Shown here in pieces: positions 8,467 through 14,759 of a stretch of 17,430 bases of DNA. Every line of letters starts with the position of its first letter. Positions within the stretch are counted from its first letter, which is position 1. This DNA is from an uncultured Gammaproteobacteria bacterium. Lineage in GTDB: Bacteria; Pseudomonadota; Gammaproteobacteria; Pseudomonadales; Azotimanducaceae_A. The notes below the pieces were generated by a model. The model saw nothing but the letters and a program-made list of their open reading frames with translations. It was not told the DNA's origin and ran no database searches. The stretch covers positions 1 through 17,430 of the forward strand of contig CAJWGQ010000041.1 of assembly GCA_913041025.1 (NCBI GenBank). The letters run 5' to 3'. A program made the translations under genes and the position numbers.

Positions 8467-9251
8467 AGGGCAAGGTCGCGATAGTGGTTGGTGGCGGACA
8501 GACTCCCGGCGAATCCATTGGTAATGGAAGGGCTACTTGTTTGAGGTTTGCTCAAGAGCGTGCGCTGGTGGTTGTTGTCGATCGATCGATTACCTCGGCT
8601 CAGGAAACCGTTGATTTGATTGGTAAAGAAGGCGGTCTAGCTCGAGCTCACCAACTTGATGCGACACAGGAGAACGCTTTTCCTAGTTTAGTTGAAAGCG
8701 TGAAAGAAGAGTTTCAGAAGATCGATATACTGCATAACAATGTGGGTATCGGGCTCAATGACGCCAGCCCTTTAAAGGTTACGGAAGAGGCCTGGGATCG
8801 AATTTTTTCTGTCAATGTCAAATCGACCCTATTCGCTTGTAAGGCGGTAATTCCGGTCATGAGAAAACAAGGGTTTGGAGTAATCACAAATATCTCATCT
8901 GTTGCTTCAGTCGCAAGCGCCGGACTGATAACGGCCTACAAGGCATCGAAGGCGGCGTTGAATGCGTATACTCATTCCTTGGCTATGAGTAATGCTAAGT
9001 ACGGAATTAGGGCGAACGTGATAATGCCAGGATTAATGAACACGCCGATGGCGATCGAGGGGTATGTGGCGACAGGTCGCGATCGAAAGGAATTGATTGA
9101 ATCTCGAGATGCGTCGGTCCCTTTAGGTAAAAAAATGGGTAGTGCTTGGGATGTAGCGAACGCGGCGTTATTTTTGGCGTCTGATGAAGCTAAGTTCATC
9201 ACAGGAGTTAATCTTCCGGTTGATGGCGGCCAATCTGCTCGAATAGGCTAA
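8454..9251 (+). CDS. SDR family NAD-dependent oxidoreductase
   Basis: A classical short-chain dehydrogenase/reductase of 265 residues. The cofactor loop is VGGGQTPGESIGNGRA (12-27), a longer form of the usual T-G-x-x-x-G-x-G. An Asp at the end of the second strand (VVVVDR, D43) points to NAD(H) rather than NADP(H). HNNVGIG (94-100) replaces the usual N-N-A-G. The catalytic set is N121 (SVNVKS), the Ser of ISSVAS (148-149), Y162 and K166 in AYKASK. The C-terminus ends with the family's TGVNLPVDGG. The substrate is not readable from sequence. The ATG overlaps the previous gene, and GAGGGG lies about eight bases upstream, so translation can start inside the preceding gene. Confidence 0.93.
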   Translation: MGRLEGKVAIVVGGGQTPGESIGNGRATCLRFAQERALVVVVDRSITSAQETVDLIGKEGGLARAHQLDATQENAFPSLVESVKEEFQKIDILHNNVGIGLNDASPLKVTEEAWDRIFSVNVKSTLFACKAVIPVMRKQGFGVITNISSVASVASAGLITAYKASKAALNAYTHSLAMSNAKYGIRANVIMPGLMNTPMAIEGYVATGRDRKELIESRDASVPLGKKMGSAWDVANAALFLASDEAKFITGVNLPVDGGQSARIG

Positions 9252-9321
9252 GTAGTTTGTTGCACACACTATCAAACTTAAATGCGAGCATTGGGAACAT
9301 ACAAGGATTTGAGGTCGCAAA

Positions 9322-9585
9322 GTGACTCCTTTGGTTAAAACGTCAGTTTTAGTATTTTTTTTCTTTCTTTGCTCTGATTTGTTGGCTCAGGAAAGTGGTA
9401 GGGAAGATGTTGAGCCACAGGAACGCGTTGTGTCGTTTGTAGAATTCGTTGGCTTTTTAGAGCGAGCTGAAGATGTTTGGATTACCCCGTTTGATCTTGA
9501 GATAGGGTTTTATCTTGAAAAAACTGACGAGGGAGTTGGGCGTGAAGAATCTCAATCTGATTCTCTCAAACCACTAGAGCCATGA
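9322..9585 (+). CDS. small exported hypothetical protein
   Basis: An 87-residue protein of no family I recognise. It starts at a GTG with GAGG seven bases upstream. Residues 1-22 form a signal peptide (a Lys then a run of Val, Leu, Phe ending in DLLAQ), so it is probably exported to the periplasm. The mature part is short and acidic, with EFVGFLERAEDVWITPFDLE in its middle. Its stop overlaps the start of the next gene by four bases (ATGA at 9582), so the two are probably translated together and may work together. Confidence 0.65.
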   Translation: MTPLVKTSVLVFFFFLCSDLLAQESGREDVEPQERVVSFVEFVGFLERAEDVWITPFDLEIGFYLEKTDEGVGREESQSDSLKPLEP

Positions 9586-9983
9586 TTCGTTTTCTTCTAA
9601 TTTTTTTCTGTATTGGGGTTCACTCGCTTGCTAATGGTGTCAGTTGGGGTTCGCTTACTTCGATACAGCAAGAAGTACTGGTTGATTATCGAAGCGTTTG
9701 GCATTTGATTCCAGCGGAAGAGCAAAGTGTTCTGGAGGCCGGTGCGTTCAGGATTGGAAAGGCTGACCAAAATAGTTTGAAGATTTTTCAGGATGCCTAT
9801 GAAAAATGGGTTCGCCTTAGCTCAGGAGAAAGGGAAGAACTCAGGTCTCGCTGGGATGCGTTCATGGAGCTTCCTCTAGATGAGCGTAGACGCATTAAGA
9901 TGGGCCTCAGACAGCTTAAAAAGCTTCCAAGAGAAAAACGAGAATTCATGCGTTCTCTTATATTGAGACAAGAAGGTCTATAG
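9582..9983 (+). CDS. DUF3106 domain protein, exported
   Basis: A 133-residue protein with an N-terminal signal peptide (MIRFLLIFFCIGVHSLANG, likely cut after SLA) and a charged, helical mature region. The repeated pattern of L-S/P-x-x-x-R-E-x-L-R-x-R-W followed by LPLDERRRIKMGLRQLKKLP and REKREFMRSL is typical of DUF3106. These short helical periplasmic proteins of unknown function resemble LTXXQ/heavy-metal-resistance-type helices. The start overlaps the preceding gene. From memory, relatives often sit beside an ECF sigma factor gene; none is present here. A 90-base gap then separates it from the next gene. Confidence 0.75.
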   Translation: MIRFLLIFFCIGVHSLANGVSWGSLTSIQQEVLVDYRSVWHLIPAEEQSVLEAGAFRIGKADQNSLKIFQDAYEKWVRLSSGEREELRSRWDAFMELPLDERRRIKMGLRQLKKLPREKREFMRSLILRQEGL

Positions 9984-10073
9984 GATGCATTAGATCAAGT
10001 TTTTGTTTAATAAAGTCGCCTTGGTTGCTATCAGTTAAAGGAGGCTAGGGTCTATTTTAAAAAGGAGAGTGTT

Positions 10074-11093
10074 TTGTCGGAACTAAAATTAGGGTTGCAG
10101 ACGGGTTATTGGGGGGCGGGCCCAGATCCGAGAATGGTTGATATAGCGCAGGAGGCAGAGCGACTAGGGTACGACGCTATTTTTACCGCGGAGGCTTGGG
10201 GTTCTGATGTGTTTACCCCGTTAACTTGGATAGGCGCGCATACAAAAACGATTCGACTAGGAACCGGTATTGCTCAACTTTCGGCAAGAGCTCCAACCGC
10301 GACGGCGATGGCAGCGTTAACTCTTGATCACCTTTCCGGTGGGCGGGTGATTCTGGGTATGGGCGTATCGGGTCCGCAGGTTGTTGAAGGATGGTATGGG
10401 GCGCCCTTTTCAAAACCCTTATCAAGAACAAGAGAATATGTCGATATCGTAAGACAGGTGCTGCAGAGAAAAGAACCTGTGGTGAGCGATGGCGAGCATT
10501 ATCCATTACCTTACACTGGAGAAGGGTCTTGGGGTTTAGGCAAGCCTTTGAAATCTATTACTCACCCACTTCGGGACGACCTGCCGATCTTTCTGGGCGC
10601 AGAGGGACCGAAAAATGTGGCCATGACAGCGGAAATTGCTGACGGATGGCTGCCTCTGTATTACTCGCCCTATCGTCAGGATGTGTACGCGGACCAGATT
10701 TCTCATGCAAAGCCGGGTTTCGAAATTATGCAAGGCGTATCAGTTATCATTAACGACAATGTTGAAGCAGCCCTGCAGCCGATCAAACAAAACTTAGCGC
10801 TTTACGTTGGAGGAATGGGCGCTAAGTCAAGAAACTTCCATAATGAACTAATCAAACGGATGGGATTTGAAGAGGCTGCCGAGAAAATTCAGGATCTATT
10901 CTTGGCGGGCAGAAAAGACGAGGCGACCCTCGCAGTGCCGACAGAATTGGCCGATGAGATTTCGCTTGTCGGATCCGTAGATCGGATTAAGGATCGTTTG
11001 CAGGCATGGAAAGAAACTCCTGTGACGTCTTTGCTTGTCTCCACTCGAGATATCGATCAGTTGAGAACGTTCGCTGAGGTTGTTTTGGGATGA
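10074..11093 (+). CDS. LLM class F420-dependent oxidoreductase (Rv3520c-like)
   Basis: A luciferase-like TIM-barrel oxidoreductase of 339 residues and a different branch from the one at 6200. It opens with KLGLQTGYWGAGPDPRM (about 5-21), then GYDAIFTAEAWGSDVFTPLT (about 32-51), IRLGTGIAQLSARAPTATAM (about 60-79) and GGRVILGMGVSGPQVVEGWY (about 88-107). The C-terminal half has DLPIFLGAEGPKNVAM. These fit the Rv3520c-like family, which is predicted to use coenzyme F420 or a flavin; the substrate is unknown. The start is a TTG at 10074 with AAGGAG at 10062-10067 upstream, well spaced. No ATG near the conserved start would fit. Confidence 0.9.
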   Translation: MSELKLGLQTGYWGAGPDPRMVDIAQEAERLGYDAIFTAEAWGSDVFTPLTWIGAHTKTIRLGTGIAQLSARAPTATAMAALTLDHLSGGRVILGMGVSGPQVVEGWYGAPFSKPLSRTREYVDIVRQVLQRKEPVVSDGEHYPLPYTGEGSWGLGKPLKSITHPLRDDLPIFLGAEGPKNVAMTAEIADGWLPLYYSPYRQDVYADQISHAKPGFEIMQGVSVIINDNVEAALQPIKQNLALYVGGMGAKSRNFHNELIKRMGFEEAAEKIQDLFLAGRKDEATLAVPTELADEISLVGSVDRIKDRLQAWKETPVTSLLVSTRDIDQLRTFAEVVLG

Positions 11094-11123
11094 TATGGCG
11101 ATGGCAGTTATTCATCGGTTAAA

Positions 11124-11139
11124 GTGCTATTTAAAGCAC
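11124..11139 (+). repeat. short inverted repeat in the leader of the MaoC-like gene
   Basis: GTGCT (11124-11128) and AGCAC (11135-11139) form a five-pair stem with a six-base loop. They are flanked by two copies of GGTTAA (11118-11123, 11141-11146). No T-run follows, so it is not an obvious terminator. It sits just before the ribosome-binding site AAGGGA (11145-11150). Function is unknown and it could be chance. Confidence 0.3.
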
Positions 11140-11156
11140 AGGTTAAGGGAACGTGA

Positions 11157-11630
11157 ATGACTGATAAAAAGAGTTTTTTGCTGTCGCATGCGGATAAGAG
11201 GATTGGAGAAAAACTGGGTATCAGCCCCTGGGTGTCGATCGATCAAGTTCAGGTCAATGTCTTTGGGGAAGTCACTCGCTGGCGTACGCCGGGTCATTGT
11301 GATCCTGAATATGCAAAGGACACTCCTTATGGAGGTACGCTGTTGCATGGCTTTCATGCGGTAGCACTGCTGTCGCATTTCTATAAGAGCGCCGAACTAT
11401 GGCCTCAGGATGGTCAAAATCCGTTAAATTATGGATTGGATCGCGTTCGAATTTTAAAACCAATCATTATCGGCGATGGTGTTCGATTGCGATCACATAT
11501 CACACTGCTCGACGCGCAGAAAAAGGAGGGCGGAGATATGCTTTTGAAAAACCAGCATGACATTGAAGCCGAAGGGGTTGAGGAGTTCGTTGTCTGCGCA
11601 GAGTATTTGACCTATTGGCATTCGGCTTAG
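11157..11630 (+). CDS. MaoC-like / hotdog-fold dehydratase family protein
   Basis: A 157-residue single hotdog protein related to MaoC/NodN-type (R)-enoyl-CoA hydratases. The diagnostic stretch is GHCDPEYAKDTPYGGTLLHG (46-65), matching the family's H-x-D-P...GG-T-x-x-HG pattern. Downstream NYGLDRVRILKPIIIGDGVR (about 89-108) is the usual second strand pair. By eye, His47 aligns with the catalytic His, but the Asp five residues before it in active hydratases is replaced by Trp42, so hydration may not be its chemistry; acyl-CoA or steroid-like substrates are possible. ATG at 11157 is preceded by AAGGGA with good spacing. It lies 63 bases after the LLM gene and 28 before the next gene, on the same strand. 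Confidence 0.85.
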   Translation: MTDKKSFLLSHADKRIGEKLGISPWVSIDQVQVNVFGEVTRWRTPGHCDPEYAKDTPYGGTLLHGFHAVALLSHFYKSAELWPQDGQNPLNYGLDRVRILKPIIIGDGVRLRSHITLLDAQKKEGGDMLLKNQHDIEAEGVEEFVVCAEYLTYWHSA

Positions 11631-11658
11631 AGATTTCACTGGGTTTTTGAGGAAAGGA

Positions 11659-12597
11659 ATGAGGGCAGTTTTACTGATCACCCTTTGTTTTTTTATTCAG
11701 GCTTGCATGAAAGAGCCTGTAGATGCGGTAACAAACTGCGGATTAGGTGAAAATCAACTGGGGAATTTTGTGGTCGTGCCAGCTGGGAAGCTAGTTGGGG
11801 GCCGCGTTGACGATAGCCCGTCAGATATTTTGAACACTGTCCAGGACATTCCGTCTTTCTTGATGCAGGTGAATGAGGTTACAAATTTAGAATTTGGCCG
11901 ATTTGTGAGCGAAACCGGCTATTTGACCGATGCCGAGCAAATTGCGAATAGCGCTCGCGTAGATGCTGGATCCGCAATTTTTGTGTCGCCAACCACGAAA
12001 CCAGGCGACGGTGCAGCAAATAAAAAAGAGTCAGCGGAAGTGGGATGGATTCTTTCAAAAGAAGCAACTTGGAGATCTCCAGAGGGAGTGGATAGCTCTA
12101 TTGAAGGCAAAGCACTTAACCCCGTCGTCCATGTTTCCTTGAATGATGCTAGAGCATATGCCGAGTGGGCAGATGCTAGGCTTCCCAGTGAACTTGAGTG
12201 GCAGCATGCGGCCAGCCTGGGATTGTTTGATCAAGAGGACGAAGCCTCGGGTGCGTATACCGCAGATGGAGTGCCACGGGCCAATACCTGGCAGGGCGTC
12301 TTTCCTTTGTTCAACACAAACGAAGATGGGTTTAGAGAGCATGCTCCGGTGGGCTGTTTTGATGAGAACGAGGTAGGCGTGTATGACATGATCGGTAATG
12401 TTTGGGAATGGACAGAGACACCGATCGATTCGAGATCGTTTGTTATCAAAGGGGGTTCTTTTCTGTGCGCAGATAATTTTTGTCGTCGGTATCGGCCTAC
12501 AGCGCGAGAGAGCCAAGAGAGCGATTTTTCGACCAACCACATCGGTATTCGATTGGTGAAGGACTTGGAGAGGTCATACAGCTCCAAAGGTTTCTAG
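11659..12597 (+). CDS. formylglycine-generating-enzyme (SUMF1/FGE-sulfatase) family lipoprotein
   Basis: A 312-residue protein. The N-terminus (MRAVLLITLCFFIQAC) is a lipoprotein signal with the acceptor Cys at 16, so it should be a lipid-anchored periplasmic protein. The rest is an FGE-sulfatase domain: NEVTNLEFGRFV (72-83), NPVVHVSLNDARAYAEWA (154-171), RLPSELEWQHAA (174-185), IGNVWEWTE (245-253) and KGGSFLCADNFCRRYRPTAR (264-283). C270 and C275 align by eye with the copper-binding cysteine pair of true formylglycine-generating enzymes, which convert a Cys in C-x-P-x-R of sulfatases to formylglycine. Many family members lack this pair. No sulfatase gene is present in the window. The ATG at 11659 was preferred to a TTG at 11647 because GAGGAAAGG lies just before it. 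Confidence 0.88.
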   Translation: MRAVLLITLCFFIQACMKEPVDAVTNCGLGENQLGNFVVVPAGKLVGGRVDDSPSDILNTVQDIPSFLMQVNEVTNLEFGRFVSETGYLTDAEQIANSARVDAGSAIFVSPTTKPGDGAANKKESAEVGWILSKEATWRSPEGVDSSIEGKALNPVVHVSLNDARAYAEWADARLPSELEWQHAASLGLFDQEDEASGAYTADGVPRANTWQGVFPLFNTNEDGFREHAPVGCFDENEVGVYDMIGNVWEWTETPIDSRSFVIKGGSFLCADNFCRRYRPTARESQESDFSTNHIGIRLVKDLERSYSSKGF

Positions 12598-12619
12598 AGA
12601 TTCCTCGGGAGTTAATTAA

Positions 12620-12641
12620 TAAAAAAAGCTCGGTTCTGCTT
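12620..12641 (-). terminator. weak candidate terminator between convergent genes
   Basis: Read on the minus strand just after the FG-GAP stop, AAGC (loop AGAACCGA) GCTT is followed by a run of seven T. The stem is only four pairs, so it is a weak intrinsic terminator at best. It lies in the 45-base gap between two convergent genes, where a terminator is expected. Confidence 0.3.
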
Positions 12642-12642
12642 A

Positions 12643-14073
12643 CTAAGGTAAAGGCATAGACTTGCTGTCTTCGCTTCTGGCTGGGCTAAAAGCGCGGACT
12701 GGGGACTTTGTCCTTCTTTGTTCTAACCAGAAGACGCCATCTAGGTTTTGGCTGTTTCCTCTTGTTCCTATGACGTCTATATCGCCGTCGGAGTCCAGGT
12801 CTTTCGTTAGGAATTTATCGAACATTCCCCGTTTTCGGCGCGAAATGTCATGACGGGTCCAATTGTTTTCGGGGCCGTTGTTTTCAAACCAGCCCAGACG
12901 ACCTAAAGGATCCTGGACGCTAACGATTTTTTCAGAGGTTCGTGATCCTCTGCTATAGCTCCCGGCGAACACGTCGGTCCTGCCGTCTTGGTTAATATCG
13001 GCAGCGATGATTCCTGTAATACTATCTGGGTCGAAGGTGCCTATCATGTGAGGGATCCAAGCGCTGTCAATATTCTGTGGTTGCTGTAGCCAGACAAGTC
13101 CCTGATCCGAAGCGGCAATGATATCGATCTTTTCGTCTAGATTGATGTCGGCGTAAGCCATATTGAATCCGGAGACTAGCGCACCGGCGATGCCAATGGC
13201 GTGTTCCTTGAATATGCCGGAGTGAAGTCCTTGATTTTCAAACCAGGCGATTCGTCTTTCTCCCCGGCTGCCGACGATAATGTCTAGATCTCCGTCTGAG
13301 TCTATATCGACTGGTTCCGCATTTTGCGGGATGCTGTAGTGGCCTAGAATTTGTTCACTCCAGGAATCCTCTGTAAGGGCATCGCCATCGACTTTGAAAA
13401 TTGAGACCGGAGTTGATTTGGCTACATCTTCGGGGCCGGGTCTCTGAGCTCCCTTATTAGTGCCGACCACTTCGAGTTGATTGTCGTTGTTAAAGTCCGC
13501 AAGAAAAACACGTAGGTAAGAGCCCCTGTCTTTGGTGGATGGCAAGATTAGACTCTGCCATGGTTTTGTTCGGATGCCTTGAGTAGGATTTTGAAAATAA
13601 ATGAGATGGCCTAGCTCGGCTGCAACGATGACATCAGGGAATCCATCATTATTTATATCGCCAATCGCAGCATCTTCTGGCGCTGCCACATCAGGCCCGC
13701 TGGCTAGAGTGATGTTTCTCCAGTTCTTTGGGTCGTTTGTGCCAAATGCGACGCGAACGTGGCCCAATAGTGGGACATTGAAATCAGGCGCATGCTTTGC
13801 GGAATCGTAGGTAGCGTCAGATTCGTGTACTGACACGATGTCATCAAATCCATCTAGATCTAGATCTTCCATGACTAGCCCGTCACTGCCGTTGAATGGT
13901 TCAGAGCTTGTGATTGGGTCATCAATTATGTGCTCAACCCAGCTGATGAAGAAGTCATCGGATGTTTTGGCTCTGGTAGGTGAGTCGTCGACCGAGAGGG
14001 TATTTTGATCAGCTCCTATAACTTGGTTGCCTATCGAGAAAAATAGTAAAAGAGGAAATAGACGTATCAACAT
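12643..14073 (-). CDS. secreted FG-GAP / VCBS repeat protein, predicted seven-bladed beta-propeller
   Basis: A 476-residue protein. The N-terminus (MLIRLFPLLLFFSIGNQVIG, then ADQNT) is a signal peptide with a likely cut near IGA. Seven calcium-loop motifs of the D-x-[D/N]-x-D-G-x-x-D type occur at fairly even spacing: DLDLDGFDD, DINNDGFPD, DFNNDNQLE, DIDSDGDLD, DINLDEKID, DINQDGRTD and DLDSDGDID. Several are followed by an IAWFENQG-like strand. Seven repeats suggest one complete seven-bladed propeller, as in integrin-alpha N-terminal and bacterial VCBS/FG-GAP proteins; the role is probably binding or adhesion, with no catalytic motif visible. The ATG at 14073 was taken over a GTG at 14085; neither has a clear ribosome-binding site. 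The gene converges on the FGE-like gene. Confidence 0.85.
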   Translation of the reverse strand: MLIRLFPLLLFFSIGNQVIGADQNTLSVDDSPTRAKTSDDFFISWVEHIIDDPITSSEPFNGSDGLVMEDLDLDGFDDIVSVHESDATYDSAKHAPDFNVPLLGHVRVAFGTNDPKNWRNITLASGPDVAAPEDAAIGDINNDGFPDVIVAAELGHLIYFQNPTQGIRTKPWQSLILPSTKDRGSYLRVFLADFNNDNQLEVVGTNKGAQRPGPEDVAKSTPVSIFKVDGDALTEDSWSEQILGHYSIPQNAEPVDIDSDGDLDIIVGSRGERRIAWFENQGLHSGIFKEHAIGIAGALVSGFNMAYADINLDEKIDIIAASDQGLVWLQQPQNIDSAWIPHMIGTFDPDSITGIIAADINQDGRTDVFAGSYSRGSRTSEKIVSVQDPLGRLGWFENNGPENNWTRHDISRRKRGMFDKFLTKDLDSDGDIDVIGTRGNSQNLDGVFWLEQRRTKSPVRAFSPARSEDSKSMPLP

Positions 14074-14222
14074 GAGTGAAATCACTACTAAATTTTCAAA
14101 ATGAGATTCTATATTACATTCTGTTGAAAGATTGGGGTGGGAAGCAGTCTATTCCTTGCTTCTACCGTTTCCGTTGTGACTTGGCTATAGTATCGATTGC
14201 ATTGTTAATTAAGGGAGAAACA
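14074..14222. other. divergent intergenic region upstream of the selenoprotein gene
   Basis: At 149 bases this is the longest gene-free stretch. It separates the FG-GAP gene (leftward) from the UGSC selenoprotein gene (rightward). TATAGT at 14186-14191 is a fair -10-like hexamer for the rightward operon, but no good -35 lies 16-18 bases upstream. AAGGGAG at 14211-14217 is a clear ribosome-binding site for the ATG at 14223. No other structure was noticed. Confidence 0.4.
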
Positions 14223-14759
14223 ATGATCAGATTTCATAATCCAGCAGCAAAAACGGCGATTGCTCCAGAGCCCTATGAACTTAGCTGCGATATTCGACCG
14301 AAGGATGGCGCTGATCTTACCGTCGGATTATTGGCGAACGGATTTCCTGATTCGGAAGTGTTTATCAGGAAGGTGGGCGAAGCCATTCAAAAGCGACTTC
14401 CTAACATCACTACCAAACTTTGGAATAAGGGTAATGCTGGCGTGCCTGCGAGCGAGGAAATGTTGAGAGAAATTGCAGAGAGTTGCCAGGTAGCAATAGC
14501 TGCCTACGGTCACTGAGGCAGCTGCACTACCGGCACCGTGCGTGACGGCGTAAATATCGCAAAGAAAGGTCTGCCCTCTGTAGCGCTTGTTACCGACGAT
14601 TTTTGGGCTCAAGGAGAATTTGTGGCGCGCTCGATTGGGATGCCAACCGCACCGAGAATCAAACTGCCTCATCCTGTAGCTGGTACGGGTGAAACTCACA
14701 TCGGTGAAGTGGCGGATAGTGTTGCAGAACAAATCATTGATCGACTCGCCTATGCTTGA
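14223..14759 (+). CDS. UGSC family selenoprotein (in-frame TGA read as selenocysteine)
   Basis: The frame opens at ATG 14223 (AAGGGAG upstream), meets TGA at 14514-14516 as codon 98, and stays open in the same frame to TGA 14757-14759: 178 residues with Sec. The TGA is followed by Gly-Ser-Cys, so the centre reads AAYGH-Sec-GSCTTGTVRDGVN. This matches the UGSC family from bacterial selenoprotein surveys, whose non-selenium relatives have Cys at that site. Both sides of the TGA are family-like: LLANGFPDSEVFIRKVGE (36-53) and PASEEMLREIAESC before it, KKGLPSVALVTDDFW and the C-terminal GMPTAPRIKLPHPVAGTGE after it. The Sec-x-x-Cys arrangement (98 and 101) suggests a thiol/selenol redox centre; the reaction is unknown. 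Standard gene callers would truncate it at 14516. The end overlaps the next gene by 8 bp. Confidence 0.9.
14509..14546 (+). promoter_or_regulatory. candidate bacterial SECIS element
   Basis: Bacterial selenoprotein mRNAs carry a hairpin right after the UGA that is bound by SelB. Here GCAC (14524-14527) pairs with GTGC (14538-14541) around a ten-base loop holding GG at 14532-14533, about 16 bases past the UGA. An outer stem, GTCAC (14509-14513) with GTGAC (14542-14546), encloses the UGA itself. The internal loop is one-sided (14514-14523). Other pairings, such as CCG 14530-14532 with CGG 14546-14548, compete. I could not calculate folding energy. Confidence 0.5.

Noticed and set aside
12055..12540. 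Open frame of 161 codons on the minus strand inside the FGE-like gene
   Set aside because: It runs antisense to a conserved catalytic domain, with no ribosome-binding site or recognisable motif.
14514..14516. In-frame TGA as a nonsense mutation or sequencing error that makes a pseudogene
   Set aside because: No frame shift accompanies it, both flanks keep family-like sequence, the following Gly-Ser-Cys matches the UGSC motif and a hairpin follows. Selenocysteine explains all of this better.
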